64,000 nt of DNA from Tetracladium setigerum (taxonomy: Eukaryota; Ascomycota; Leotiomycetes; Helotiales), in NCBI GenBank assembly GCA_031472005.1, contig PZJY01000009.1, positions 1,736,001-1,800,000 of the forward strand, written 5' to 3'. Below are positions 45,974 through 59,242 of this stretch, piece by piece (the first letter of the stretch is position 1; every line of letters begins with the position of its first letter). The translations under genes were made by a program, and so were the position numbers. The notes beneath the pieces were generated by a model. The model did no database searches. It saw only the letters and a list, made by a program, of their open reading frames with translations, and was not told the origin of the DNA.

Positions 45974-46639
45974 GGCGGTGGAAGAGAAGAATTCAATTGA
46001 GGTGAGGTGAATTGAATTGAGTTGATTTGACTTTTGTGCTTATTTGGTCTGTCGTGTTCTTGGCCATTGACAGAAGTGCGGCGTAGGTATTCTGTAAATG
46101 TGGTGTGTTGAAGCTTGTGAGCTTGTCTCTGCATCGCCCCTCGACTTTTTTTCTGAACCCCGCTGAATCTGGCTGGCGGCGCACTGTACGTCGCTAATCT
46201 CGGGTTTCAGGGTGGCGGGCGGTTTCCTTTTGCGGCGGCTGGGCAGTTCATCATCTTTCCCCGCAGACTGCAGGCCAGAGATCTCCGTCCCGTCTTTCTC
46301 CCTCCTCTGCGTTGTGTGTTGTATCGAAACTCACCGGAGGGACGCCCTTCGTTTCCCGTTCTTTTCATCTGGTGTTTCGCTGGCCAGATCTTGTTGTCAG
46401 CTTGTTGGTTGTTTCTATACTCCAGGCCAATCGTTTGCACGCCGAATGCATGCTACGTCGATCGTCTGGCTAGAGTTTGCAGGGGAGCAGGAAGCCATCA
46501 TTCATGCGCCCACCAGCAGCCAGGACGTCTCCCATCCTCCTCTATCGTCTTCCAACAACATCCTCTCATCCTCCTCCCATCTTTCCGCAAACCATGAGAG
46601 TGTGCGACGATAGAGCAAAGACTATCCCGCGCCTCTGCA
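45974..46639. other. Divergent promoter between Dus3 and kelch genes
   Basis: 666 bp between divergent start codons. Near 45995-46030 there is a GAATTGA/AATTGAG repeat, in the Dus3 leader. The part next to 46640 is C-rich with CCTCC blocks. No TATA box is obvious. Confidence 0.5.
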
Positions 46640-48222
46640 ATGGCTGATTCGTCCTCCAAATCCGATAGGGCAACTCCACGTCCAAGCATCAAAACGAAGC
46701 TCGTGCGATCCCAGAAAATCATCCAGCTCTCCCCGTCTGACACACGACCACAGGACATTCCTGAAGATGCTGAACCAGCTCGCGATAGAGACCATGCGCC
46801 AACGCGCAGCCATACGCCCGGACATCTGTCGACCAAGAGTCAGGATCGCAAAAAGAAGCACTCTGATTTAACTTTGCGGACGCGCTCCCAATCTCTGAGC
46901 CAGAAGGAGTCCTCTCAGTCGTCGTCGCCGAAATCGTCGTCCTCGAAGCCACCACCGGCGCACAGCAATGGAAGACATGCGAAGCTCGAGAACACAATAA
47001 TACCTCCACCGCTCTTGACCACTCCAACCGCTCCATCTCCAACAGCACGACCCCTAAACCTTCGATCGACTTCGGCAATTGCAGCGAAACCCAATTCTAA
47101 TGCCCCTTCCAGCGGTCCGTCCCCGCACCCGAACGGAAGGCAACGGCGATCACTACCTATCAACGGCCCCCTCGAGGGCCACACACCTCTTTCCCACCTC
47201 TTCCAGATCCCGAAAAGGCACCAGATGTACAAGCTGCGCCAGCTTCGGGCATGTACTGGTCAAAAGCGCCGGTATCCGGAGACTCGCACACGGCACTTCG
47301 GGCGCATACTACAACATTAGTCGGCTCGAATATCTACGTATTTGGAGGGTGTGATGCACGGAGTTGTTTCAATGAGCTCTACGTGTTGGATGCGGATGCA
47401 TTTTACTTCTCGAGTCCACATGTGTGTGGCGAGATACCAGTACCACTGCGGGCTATGACCTGCACAGCAGTGGGAAAGAAGCTCATCGTTTTCGGAGGCG
47501 GTGATGGCCCGGCATATTACAACGATGTTTACGTTCTCGATACAGTCAATTTCAGATGGTCGAAACCAACAATTGGGGGAGATAGACAGCCCAGCAAACG
47601 AAGGGCGCATACAGCATGCTTGTACCGGAACGGAATTTACGTATTTGGTGGTGGAGATGGAGTAAGGGCTTTAAACGATGTATGGAGATTGGATGTTGCA
47701 GATACAAACAAAATGTCTTGGAAACTCATCTCACCACCTTCATCCTCCTCCTCAGAAGACCGAACAAAACCAAAGGCCAGAGGATATCACACCGCCAACA
47801 TCGTAGGAAGCAAGCTCATCATTTACGGCGGTTCAGATGGAGGAGAGTGTTTCCGAGACGTATGGGTCTTTGACGTCGAAACGCTCACTTTTTCTGCCGT
47901 CAGCATTGCGACTTCGTATCCACGGCTCAGCCACACGGCCACGATCGTTGGAAGCTATCTCTTCGTTACAGGCGGTCACGATGGAGTGGAATATTGCAAC
48001 GAAGTACTACTCTTGAATCTCGTGACCATGGTTTGGGACAAGCGGAAGATCTATGGCGTTCCGCCCAAAGCGCGAGGCTATCACGGGACTGTTCTCCATG
48101 ATTCGAGGTTGGTACTTATAGGCGGATTCGATGGGTCGGAAGTCTTTGCCGATGTTCAGATTTTGGAACTCGCCGTTCATGCATATTACAGCCAGATCAG
48201 CCATTTCAGTATTGATGTATAA
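46640..48222 (+). CDS. Kelch-repeat protein with disordered N-terminus (one apparent 1-base frameshift)
   Basis: A single exon. The first 200 residues are Ser/Pro/Arg/Lys-rich and presumably disordered. From about residue 205 there are six kelch blades, each with a double-glycine strand: YVFGGCD, IVFGGGDG, YVFGGGDGV, IIYGGSDGG, FVTGGHDGV and VLIGGFDGS. Each is followed by the usual Tyr-x6-Trp spacing (for example VYVLDTVNFRWSKP). A six-blade propeller is thus complete and the gene ends soon after (SIDV). Fungal kelch proteins of this form serve as scaffolds in cell polarity or in ubiquitin ligases; which applies is not shown. The frame breaks just before the propeller at the five-C run 47167-47171. 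Adding one base joins PLPDPEKAPDVQ to MYWSKAPVSG. The frame length, 1583 nt, is one short of 528 codons (527 residues). Confidence 0.85.
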
Positions 48223-49220
48223 TTTTTGCCTCTGCTTTTGCTTGGGATGTAGTTCTCTTGCATATTTCGGTAGACTGTTTTGTTGCCGGAGATGGAGATG
48301 GAGAAGCGAAGGAAGCAGAGTTTGGGTTGAAAGAAAACAAAAGAAGAGTGAAAAGGGAAAAGGGAAAAAGGAAAGGGAAAGGAACAGTTGGAAAGTTTGC
48401 TGACACGCGTCGGAACCTCCTTTTTTGATAATTCTCTGTTCTCTTTTGGTGGTTTCTTCAGATGATTTGATGATAAGATAGATACAGGCCTGTTGGGTAC
48501 AAGGAGGGAAGATGAAAGATGATATACCTTGGTGGGGGCGCGTGGGAAAAGGATGTGATTGATTCATATTTAAGCATGTTTAAGTGTGTACCTTTTCGTG
48601 AGAATGGAACTTGAATTGAATTGAATTGAAATATTTAAAAGCAAAAGGAGACAAAATTTTGAGATCAGTTCTATCTGTTAATTGTGATACTCGTGGATTT
48701 ACACTCCTTTGAGCCTTTTGTGGAATTTTCAAAGCTCAGATCCTAAGCGAGCATTATTTACTCCTGCTAGCGCTTCCTATCCTCCTCCTTTTTCTCCCAG
48801 TTCATCCCCACTGCTTACTGTACGCTTCGTAAGTATCAAGGTAGTTAAGAGAAAGTGGCATTTATAGTAATTTTTGATATAGAAAGATTGTAATTTTATC
48901 TCCAATGCTAAAAACCCCAAAAAATATGACTATTACAAGTACAGATTGGGTGATTCACACACAAGCTCTTTTCTTCCTTCCCCGCGTCATGGCCAGCTCA
49001 ACTTTACCATACAAAAACACCTCGCCCAATACGTATACACTGTGTATGGCCACGATTTCTACATGTCGTTATGTCGTTAAATCGCCCTTCCCCTCTTCCT
49101 CCCGCACTCTCCCCAGAATTCTACTCCTCTCTCTCTCTCTCTCAACACACACACGCAACCTATCCAGCCTAGGTAAACAGACGAGCAGCTTTTGGTTGGC
49201 TACACTCTCTTCCCTGGATC
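48223..49220. other. Intergenic region between convergent kelch and Rcf2 genes
   Basis: Purine-rich run (GGGAAAAGG repeats) at 48345-48385 and TTGAATTGAATTGAA at 48610-48628. A CT run lies at about 49120-49142. Short plus-strand frames near 48905-49240 show no protein signature. Confidence 0.5.
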
Positions 49221-50209
49221 TTAATCCGCCTGGGCTTTAGTAGCGGCCACTTTTGCTGCGCTGGCCTTCTCTTTCGCTGCGTTTCGAGCTGCAATCTTGC
49301 GCTCTTCAGTCTCAACCATATCTAGATTTTGACAAAAAGGAATTAGCATTCAACCCTTCCTCAAAACCAAAAAGCGGGGCAAAAAGAATACTAACCTCTC
49401 CACAAATCCTCTCCAGCATACGCCTCATGGTGAATCTTCTTCTCAATCATATGCTTATGCTCCGGATCATTCGGATCCAAAATCTTGACCGTCTCCCACC
49501 TGCCCCGTCCCTTATTCACATCACCGACCTCAAAAGCCGCCGTGGCAATCAACACGGCCAGCGTCAGCCCTTGTGCGTACACTCTCGCCTGCACCAGCTT
49601 CTGGGCCGTGGTCAGGAATTTGTTGCGGTTGACCAGGGCAAGCGCCACACCGATCGAGGCTACCCAGGAGGCGGACACGATGGGGTAGCGGTTCTCGCGA
49701 CCCCATTCTTTGACTTTTTGGAAGGTCGTTTCGTTGGCGCGGAGGGCGTCTTGTTGGATTGATGCGGTATCTTTGTAGTGGCGTGCGGGTTCGCGGTTGA
49801 ATTCAAAACCGCGGGAGGCGCGATCGGCGGCAATGATGGCGGCGAAGGTGGAGGAGGAGGTTACGAGGAAGGTTTTCTGGATTGAAGGTTAGAAATTGTT
49901 GGTTTGGTTGTTTGTCCATGCTGGTGGTTTGGGAGGGGGATGGATGGTATGGTTCGATGGGGCTTTGATGGGGGGGACTGGGTTGTGATCGTACCATTGG
50001 GAGTGTGAGATTGCGGATTAAACTGAATCGCTTTGTTGCTCCATATACTCCTGCCATGCCCTGTAGAGAAGAGTATTAACTTTTGTGTTTTTGCAAATGC
50101 GTTAAGGGAGGGAACTGACGACTACGAGACCAACTGCACCACCAGAAATGCCGCCTTTGAGAGTGGCATTGTAATGGGCAGCCTCTTCTTCCTTGGTGAG
50201 AATCTTCAT
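49221..50209 (-). CDS. RCF2: Respiratory supercomplex factor 2 (HIG1-domain protein), 245 aa
   Basis: Four exons on the minus strand (50209-50120, 50060-49995, 49876-49396, 49321-49221) total 738 nt, 245 residues, in clean frame. The start MKILTKEEEAAHYNATLKGG matches the Rcf2 N-terminus closely. Hydrophobic segments are at about 19-40, 55-72, 122-140 (VSASWVASIGVALALVNRN) and 147-172. The last two form the HIG1 hairpin, with the QxxxxAR-type motif in KLVQARVYAQG. The tail is Ala/Lys-rich. In yeast, Rcf2 sits in the mitochondrial inner membrane and helps build and tune cytochrome bc1-oxidase supercomplexes. No classical presequence is needed for this multi-span protein. The length is similar to the yeast protein (about 224). 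Confidence 0.9.
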
Positions 50210-52654
50210 CTTGAAGTTATATGATTGATGGGTCGGACGAGTAAAGTGTTTGTTTTGCGAGCTTTCAATGCTTTTGCGTGTGATGCTTCTTCGGTTGAGT
50301 CGACGGGTGGTGGGAGCTTTGTTGATCTGCGAATTTTTGTTGACAAGAAGGCAAACACACGACAGGTCGGCAGCAAAGACTGATATATGATTATTCAAAG
50401 GCCAAAATTCTAATAATGGCACCACTCTTTGGGTTTCGTAGTAAGGGCGTTCCGCGGGTTGCGAGGTTCAAATCCCGAATGAGTATGCGCTCACTTTAGA
50501 AATTCAAATGCCATCGGAGATGTCATGATGAGCTTTTTTGTCAGCCAGCTCGCATGATGTCAAGAAAGTCGGGTAGGCACGCCATGTAGTTGATGGAGGC
50601 ACACCCCAAAAGTATGTACTTGGGTGGACGATGGCCTGATTCGGGGTTTGGATTGATACGGACCAGCCCGTTCAGTGATAAAGTGTGGAACAACGAATCC
50701 CGAGAATACTCCCACAGCGCATTTCTGTGACTGATGGTGCCGTTTTGTTTTCTTCGTGTGCTTGAATTTGGAGAATAGAAGTCGGGAGGACGAGTGACAC
50801 TGAGAAGCAACAGGAACCACGAGCTCTTTATTGCTAATACAGGCTGTGAACAACACGGCTGATATAAGCTAGAATTGAGGATTTCCTTGGAGATGTTCTT
50901 AAAGCCGTTCTTGAGAATACCTAATAATTCTTAGAGATACAGTAGAACTGTAATGTATTCATCATTGCAGTATCTGATTATTGGAGGGGTTCGTCCTCCG
51001 TCATCGACCAGTTCATCCCGCTTTCCTTCTTCCCTCCTCACACGCCGCTGTCAAAAGACTCCGGATGCGCTACCGAACCGTTTGTTAATAAGAATGGCAA
51101 CACCCTCTTTCTTGCGTCCCCCAGCTGAGAGTTTCCATTCTATTCTGTTTGTGGTGATGATTTTGATTATTGATCTTCGTGTTGGTGGTGGTTAGTACCT
51201 AGTTACCTTGCCTTATCATTATTTCGGAAGGTTAGGACGACTCGAACACGACTCGACATACTTATCGCCTTGTGGTGATCTTGCTTCCTGACTCGAGCTG
51301 GTTGAGTGTCCGCTTCAGTGCCTTTTTTTGACTTTCCAACCCCAAACAAACGGGCACAAACTCACCAAAAACAGAGTTCATGACGCAGGAAAACGGCTCG
51401 AAACAGCTGCAACTGGCACGGCAGCAGTACCGACCATACTGTAAGTATTTACTACTACGTGCTACTGCACCATGGGATCCAATCACTTGGGACTGAGTTG
51501 CCGCATTCGTGGGTGTTCATGTCGATGATATCGACCAGCTTTGATGCAACTTGAAGCTCGATGACTATGACATTCGAACTGGGATGTGATCGAGATGGAT
51601 GGTTGGTGTACGGGTCGCCGGGTCGTACATCTGAACGATGACCAAGTCAAGTACAGCAAGCACCGTACATATACATACTGTACTTACTATACATTCATGT
51701 AAGATGTACCTTACCGTTCCTTCATCACGCGCGGGGGGCGTGGAGGAACAGGCCAGATGGAAGATCTAGATCTTGAAGTCACAATTACTACAGTATAGTA
51801 ATCTGGGCGAAATCAATTATTGTTGACCGCTTCCTCTTCTTGACGGTGAATAGTCATGGCCAAATCCTCGTGGCTTTCGCGGTTGATGTGACCGAGATGA
51901 GGCGGCGGAGGAGGGAGGAGCTCTGATTTCTCTCACCGTTCTTCTTCGCTGAAGAAGGAGAAGTGGGAGGAGAAGAGGGAGGAGAAGATCAAGAGGAAGA
52001 TCATGACATACATAACAATACCCAGTAACATTGTTGATAATTAATGCCAGCTCGTCTGAGAACTCCCTCCCTGGTCTGGTTGCCAACCAGCATGCTCCTG
52101 GAGGCTAGAAATGACAAGTGCCAGAGACCCTGGCATAAAGTTAAGTGGTAAAGTCAGTCCCCGACGCTACTCCTCTACATACCTAGGCAGACCGTTCGAT
52201 TCAGGAAGTGATGCGTGCATTATCCCCTACTACTACTTCGGAGCAGTACATATATACCTGTTCAACCGCCGGGCGGATTATCATTGATGTTGACTTGTTC
52301 TGTAACTCATTATTTCCAAACAAACATCTTGCTCCTCGCTCTCTCTCTCGTCTCTGGGACGACTTCACCACCACCACCAACCACTCTCGCTTCCGTTAGC
52401 GCCGCTATCCCGAACCAGAAGTAAGAGAGGAATTGCTGTAGAGGGGAACGACGAAGAAAGTTATATTCCTTCTTTGCTTGTTCCGTCATTGTAACATTGA
52501 TTGCTATTGTTATCATTATTTATCATTATCATCATACTTCTTCCATTATTGCTCTTCTTTCCTAGACTTTGCTTGCTTCTACACCTTTCTCTCCCTCTGG
52601 TCCTCCTCCGTGACCAACCACCACCTACTCGAGTAGCCCCACGCTAAATTTGCC
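50210..52654. other. Divergent promoter region between Rcf2 and Sfp1, 2.4 kb
   Basis: Upstream of Sfp1 (starting 52655) the last 300 bases are pyrimidine-rich with AT-rich insertions, like the long 5' leader of a regulatory gene. GTACATAT/TACTGTAC elements cluster at 51640-51710. Short frames in both strands are not convincing. A GGTTCAAATCC at 50465 recalls a tRNA B-box but has no partner (see rejected list). Confidence 0.45.
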
Positions 52655-54850
52655 ATGCCCGCCTTCAGCCAGTGGTTCCATCCCAGCAGTCATAAAGCGG
52701 CGTCCCTTGGTTCCGACTCAGCGGCCTTTATCGATGAGGACTACGACAATACATCTACACCTCCAAGTTTGACCTGCTCCTCGTCGTCTCCTGAAAGCAC
52801 CTCCAGTCTTCACGAGAATTCGAAAATGCAGGTATCTTCTGCCTCTCCCATCGACATCGCCACGCCTACACGGAACTCCTCCTCTTCGCCGTCCTCGCAG
52901 GCCCAGAACAAGGCAAACTACGCCGATCCAGATTCGAGGGCATCCGCGACAATTATGAGTGGCGCTACCATGGACCACGGAATGGGCAGAGGGACTGGAA
53001 AGGAGTCATTTGCTGGTGCAAAACCCATCTCCATGAACAATCCGAATCGAAATTTAGATGCTCGCCCTCGACGCGAGAGCATGGCCAACAGCTTGGTTGG
53101 TGGCATGAGTTGGGGAGGCGTTTCCGTGGGAAGTTGGATTAGGGACGAGTACGTCTTTCTGTGCATAATCGGGAGCATGTCGCTGCATGTTCTATCTCAG
53201 ATCATGTCTCAAATCTCGAGAACCGCTGTTTCGGTGCTGACTGTAACATCAATAGTATTATCATGGCCGGCACCTCACCATTTCCATATCAATCGCCCTC
53301 ATACCATTCGTCATCCTACCTACCGAAACTCGAAGCCAACTTCATGAGAGATTTCTCATGTTGCGGCGCCACTCTACCTACGCTCCATGACTTATTACAA
53401 CATTATGAGGAAAGCCATGCGCAACAAACGCCTCACTCACACCGAGCTTCCTCGGCAGCCGCTCGAGCTCGAGAAAACTCGACGCCAAACAGTAAAGCTG
53501 CACTGGCAGCACAGGCTAATCTAGCCGTGCAGCAACAAGCACATCAACAGATTCAGCAACCACAGCAAGTGCGAGCGCCAATGCAACCAGGTGGTGCACC
53601 TGTAGGTGGTATTCAGCTCATGCGCCAGCAGCAATCACAACCGCAAACACCAGTCCAGCAGAATGTACAGCCTGTATCCGATGAAATGGAGGGAGTGGAA
53701 GATATGGAGATGGACGACGGGATCGGGCCACTGGAACAAACACCACAGACACCTATGCAAGGCCATCAACAGCCTGTCCAGAATATGCAGCCATCGATGT
53801 TTGGCCAACAACCCCGACCAAATCTCAACATCAATTCGAATGGCCTGCAACACTCTGGACTTCGAACGTCTCAGCCCCCCACTCCAGCTGCGTCTGGTTT
53901 TGGTTTCCAAAACAATCCGACAGTTTCCTCGGTCAATACACCAACGCTTAGCGCCCAACCCTTCCAACAACAAACCTTCTCGCCTGATAACTCGGTTCCC
54001 GGTACTCCTGCTGGAGAGATGGAAGATGACTTTGGAACTGGACAGATGAACATGAACAACCCAAATCTAGCAGCGCTCAATGCGGCGATGGCAAACGGCG
54101 ACTTTCCCTTCTTTCCCAACGCAAATGGTGGCCAAATGGGACTCGACAGTTTAGGATTGGATCTGTGCATTGATGAGCCTGCCAAGAGACTCTACAGCCC
54201 GAATGGAGGGTACAACAACCAGAGACAAATGCAACAACAATTTGCCCAGTTTGGTTTGGGCCAAGCTCAAGGTCAATTTGGCAACAATGATCATCTGATG
54301 AGACTCTACAGGCAGCAACAAGCCATGGCTTTGGGTGGCATGGGTAATGGCATGATGATGGGAGGAGAGGAGCACAAGCCTTTCAGGTGTCCTGTCATTG
54401 GCTGCGAAAAGGCCTACAAGAACCAGAATGGTCTGAAGTAAGTTGATCACTACTATCAAGTTTGACCGCCATTAACTGTCGCAGATATCACAAGACTCAC
54501 GGTCATCAAACACAACGTCTGCATGAAAATGGAGATGGTACCTTTTCGATCGTGAATCCGGAGACCTCGGCCCCCTACCCAGGCACTCTTGGTATGGAGA
54601 AGGAGAAGCCTTACAAATGTGAGGTCTGTGGCAAACGCTACAAGAATCTGAACGGGTTGAAATACGTAAGTCATCCACCTGCATGTGTGGTACCTCGGCT
54701 AACCCGTTATAGCACAAGCAACATTCACCTCCATGCAATCCAGAGCTCAAGCTCAACTCCCACATGGCGGCTGTCGGCCTTGGTGGACTCGGCGTTAATG
54801 TGAATGTGGCCGGTTTACCAGGCATCGGTGAAGAAGGATTCATATCATAA
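52655..54850 (+). CDS. SFP1: Split zinc-finger transcription factor Sfp1, 664 aa
   Basis: Four exons (52655-53148, 53256-54437, 54485-54665, 54713-54850) total 1995 nt, 664 residues. The N-terminal 160 residues are Ser-rich and end in GGMSWGGVSVGSWIRD. Exon 2 opens with IIMAGTSPFPYQSPSYHSSS and a first C2H2-like finger (FSCCGATLPTLHDLLQHYEE, about 198-219). A long Gln/Asn/Met/Pro-rich activation-type region follows. The two terminal C2H2 fingers are FRCPVIGCEKAYKNQNGLKY (about 541) and YKCEVCGKRYKNLNGLKYHK (about 600), separated by about 40 residues, the split-finger arrangement of Sfp1. Two introns interrupt the finger codons at GLK/Y and GLKY/H, at matching positions. In yeast Sfp1 is the TORC1-controlled activator of ribosome-biogenesis genes; the fungal orthologue is expected in the nucleus in rich conditions. 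The frame is clean. Confidence 0.93.
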
Positions 54851-55833
54851 ACACCTTACGGCCGACGACTACAGCATCATTACGTTCTGAATCTAACGGC
54901 ATAACATTGGCGCTTACATTTCCCATACATAAAAGTTGCATTGGGCGGAGTTTGGTTCATGTTAACGAGCAAAGACCTATACCCTGGATAGACCGAATTG
55001 GGCGGAAGAAGGAAGGCCTTGGGCGAATGAAACGGATTAGAACTCTTTCTCGAGTTCTTTCGACCACGGAATTGAACATACCGGACCGCCTGGTTGCCCT
55101 CTCCTGACAAAGTCGACATCTTGTCTGGCTTGGCGCCCTAGTATCGCCTCCCTTCATCTCTGTGGCGTGGCTGTTCTCCCCTTCGTCCCTCTATGAGAAC
55201 AGTCGTGGAATTTTCTTCTCCGTTCTCTTGTCTTTACATGTTTTTGCTTAACTTACTTTGCTGGAGGGCGTAAACTGGATCTTTTTTTTTTTGGTGTTCA
55301 TAGATTGCGTCTTGTTTGTCCGTCTCTTGTTCTTGTAAATGGTGTAAATAGCTGCGCTATTACATTTGAAAGCTCAATTTTGAATTTTCGAGAAAAGCTA
55401 TGATGAGGAAGAAGGAGGAAGAAGGAAGGAGGGCGAGGTGCGAGAACTACAAAAAGTAGCAAGGCAGCGAGAGAATTCTTTTTGAGAAAGGGGAAGGAGA
55501 GGGAAATAGTTCAGAAAGGATCATTTTCAACATGAATGATTTCTTGCAAGGCTGAGAGAATGATAATACTACTATGTTAGATCTGTTAGTTTCTTTGGCT
55601 TTTTTTCCCGACCGATTAGCTACGGCTGGCTTACCAGAGACGACAGTTTCAGATTGAGCAAAAAAATTACAAAATTGCAAAATGATATTCACAGTCCTCG
55701 TTTTTGGGGGTTGAACTAGATATTCTGTATCTGATTGATTATTCAACCCTCATCGTCTCTGCATAACCCCAAATAATTGATTGAGCCTCCCGCAAAATAT
55801 TAATCCGAAGTACGGAACAACAACAGTGTAGTA

Positions 55834-55865
55834 GGCAGGCAGGCAGGCAGGCGGGCGGGCGGGCA
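55834..55865. repeat. Tetranucleotide tract (GGCA)n(GGCG)n
   Basis: Four GGCA-type units run directly into three GGCG units and a last GGCA. It stands in unremarkable non-coding DNA. Confidence 0.9.
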
Positions 55866-57297
55866 AAAGCAGCAAGGAAAGCAACAAATGAACGAAACGG
55901 CCCTCGAAGCGAATCATTAGTTGAACCACTACTTCTTTCGAACTTGGGGATTACTCCTCCGAGTCTCCGACTCGTTCCCTTTACTTTGTTGTTCGGAGCA
56001 AAAAAAGCAAAAAGTCAGGAGCAAGGTCGAGCGAGTCAGGGTTTGGCTCAACCAAAACGCTGTTACGGATTTATGTTGGAGACGAGAGTTCGAAGGTTCG
56101 GGGGTTGGGAGGGGCTTCTTAGGGCGGAGGTTTCGCTTGTTTGGTTCTGTTTTCGCCTTGTGAGGCTTTGGCTTTGTTTCTCTATAGGATAAAGGAAGGG
56201 GGGTTTGGCTAGAGTGTTGGAAGTGTCTTGTTGTTGTGGTTGTTGTTGAACGTAGGAATAGTAGTGGGATATAGACGGACTTTGGATCCGGTGGGGTTGA
56301 TGGGATGGTTGGTAGGTCTAGCTAGCTACCTTACCTTAGGTAGGGGGGTCAATAATCAAGCGGGAAAGAGACAAGAAACTACGTATCTCGTTCTGAGAAT
56401 GGAAAGAGATGTACTTTCGTACTTCTATGAGTGGGATGGATTAATGGTATAGGATGGGATGTTGAATAGGTACAGTACAGATACTGCCTGTCTTCCGAAG
56501 AGCACTGCACTACTACTGCACGCGCTCCGGCGGCGGATGAGATGAAAGGTTGGTGGGGGGTGTTCAGTTGTTGGAATCGGCGTTTTCATTTAGGTTTCGT
56601 GGACGTCATGATGGATGGATTGACTTTGGGGAGGGGAGTGATTGGAGCAATAATCATTGGCTTCTGAAAGTTGGAACAATGAATGAATGAACCGGAAATC
56701 GGAACAAACTCTCATGTTTGTCGAAACGAGACGACAATCAATTAAAACTGTAATTATAACTGTAACTGTAAAGATGAGTAACGGCAAGGGTTATAAGGTA
56801 GGTAAGCAAGAGAGTTTGGTGTAGTTTTGCTTAATTGGGAGGGGATTGGGAAGAGTATAATCGCTTTGGGCATCGGTAGGAAGAACCTGCCCAGGAAACG
56901 TATTGCCGTCTTTGTGATTATTACATTGTATTATTACTTCTGTTACTTGCTTAATGACTTGCTTGGTTACTTGCATTGGAACAATAGTAGGTAAGGTACG
57001 GCGTACACCGATTCAAACATGACCCCCAAATAACGAGAGTCTTGGCATCGTCCCTTCAACTTCAACTTCAGACGGCCACGTTTATCAATTTAATCCATTA
57101 ACCACATGCAGCCACCGATGTATGTATTTGGTGTGTGTACTACTTACTGGTGGTATATTATCATTGGTGTGGTGCACCTCCACATGCTCTCCCTCCCACT
57201 ATTTCCATGGGCGTACCAGTATAGTATGTGCAGTAAAAGCGGCGTACAACCACCCATTATTCTCACCCTCACCACCCCAAAAAATTAAAATGGAAAG

Positions 57298-57340
57298 GCG
57301 CGCGCGCGCGTGCGCGGGCTGGAGCGCTGCTGCTGCTGCT
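57298..57340. repeat. CG dinucleotide run followed by CTG triplets
   Basis: A run of alternating G and C (57298-57310) is followed by TGCGCGGG and five GCT triplets. CG repeats of this kind are rare in this otherwise AT-leaning region and can adopt Z-DNA. Confidence 0.8.
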
Positions 57341-59242
57341 TGCTTGATGCACAAATAATCCCTGGCTGCAGAATTGGCAAGTGTGATGTTGGGTGTTTTA
57401 ATATGTATGTGCTAATGTAATGTACGTCGGGCCTGTAAAGTGGGGGGCCACAGGCAGAACGTACAGCAGTACAAGTACAGTAGAACCGTAGGTGATCCCA
57501 AGCCGGGCTACCAAACGAGAGAAGGAGGAGGGTAGAGGAGCATAACCAAGAAAACGACCCCATACAGAGTCATTCTGGCGGAGGGAAAACGGTTGGTTCG
57601 ATTTGTTTATTGGCTTGGGCTGTGAGGGGGAAGTTCTCGGTTTCTTGTTTTTGTTTTCTACAGTTGGGCTATTTATGCAGATAATGGACCTTTTGTACAC
57701 ATACTACTTCTCACTACTAATGTACCGCAACTTCTAAATTGCAAGGCAGTCTTTTCATTCTTCTGGGCTTGAGACTATGCTTTCCTAGTTGCAGCCAGCG
57801 GCTTTCCTTTTTCACAAGTGAATTTTGGAACTTTGAGACCTTGGAAGCATTGTTTGTCTGAGTCGTTGCTGAAATGACAGTAGATTTGAACTGCCGGAGA
57901 TCACACCTCTTGGAATTCAGGGTAAAGTGGGTTTTCATTACACATTTCGCAAGGCTCCTAAGGGGTCCCTTCAAAAGAGAGACAGACGACAGAGTACAGA
58001 CCCCACCTTTCTGTGCCTTCAACCTCACTCACCGTCTCTTACGGTCACGGAGTACATACTAGGACAGTAACTGGACAAGTCAGTCTACGGAGTCCAAGTC
58101 TCGTCTAGGACCTACGGTGTAGCCCTGCATAACTTCCCTCCTGCTACAAACCACTAGAAGGACTACCGGAGTTGTTCTTTTGCGCTGCTGCACCGGGTGA
58201 TCCCTCCTTCGAGAAGGCCATCAAGGGAAGTCTAGAAGCTTTTTGTGGGTAAAGTACAGTAGGGGTCGTGTCCTTCTGAAGATGGAATCGGTGAGGATCC
58301 GACATGTCGGTTACGTGTATCCGATGCATTTTTGCGAGGCTGTTCCTTGGTCTGTCCTTGGTGCAGCATTATTTCCAGCATGTGTGAGTGTTCTTAGTGT
58401 CCGATCTTGGGTGTCTGAGGTTGCCCTGGCACGGTACTCTTACGGTAGTTACGGGCCAGGCAGGAGTAGACCAGGGCAAGGTTGAGTAATGAATGAATGC
58501 TTGGAGCCAGGCGAGCCAGGGCAATAGTGGACATCTTCGGGGCTTTTCGAGGCTGAAAAGCCTGAAAGCAGCGCCAGACAATGAACAAGATGAGGCAAAG
58601 TGGCGAGCGAGGTCCGAGGAAAGGCAAGTGCTCGTGTGTGTCCCCAGTTATTTTTGATCACTCTTCCCTCGCTTGGAGCAACCCGTGACTCCGTCTTGAG
58701 ACGTGGAATCCGAAGGTGGCCAAGTGAACTCGTGTTCATTTCCAGATTATTGTTGTATCATTGTATGATGTTGTGGCAATCATTTACCCAATTCTTGCTT
58801 GTTCTGCGAAGGTACTTTGTTTCAATTATAGATCGTGCCACTCTATCTTCGGATGAGTGTTACGGACTGCCATGGAGAGGTACCGAAGTACTTACCAGGT
58901 TACCTGCTCGTTAGGTACTGTTGATTGATGACTGGTGCTCGCTTGTTTTAGGTATCCACTGTAGAATTTCATTTCTCCGGTGATACATTAGGAAGTATGT
59001 TATTGTTTGGTCGGATGTGGTGGAGGTTTGAATTTCGCTTCAGAATCAACGTATGTACTGTTTGGTTTTTTGTGAAGCTGAAGCGAGCTTTTTATTTTGT
59101 ATTGTTCGACATTTCGCATGTTGCTCTTAATCTTATTTGTCAAGCGATAGCGGAAGTTAGTGGGGGGTGGAAATGTATGAAATTTCTTCACTAAACAATA
59201 CACTACAGTATACTAAACGAATAGAAAACTCCAAAGAAATTT

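Noticed and set aside
2574..47171. Programmed ribosomal frameshifting as the common cause of the frame changes
   Set aside because: Too many unrelated genes are affected, no shared slippery heptamer or downstream structure is seen, and housekeeping homologues are not known to need frameshifting.
50461..50480. GGTTCAAATCC, like a tRNA B-box
   Set aside because: The flanking bases do not form a T-stem beyond two pairs, and no A-box or acceptor stem fits upstream.
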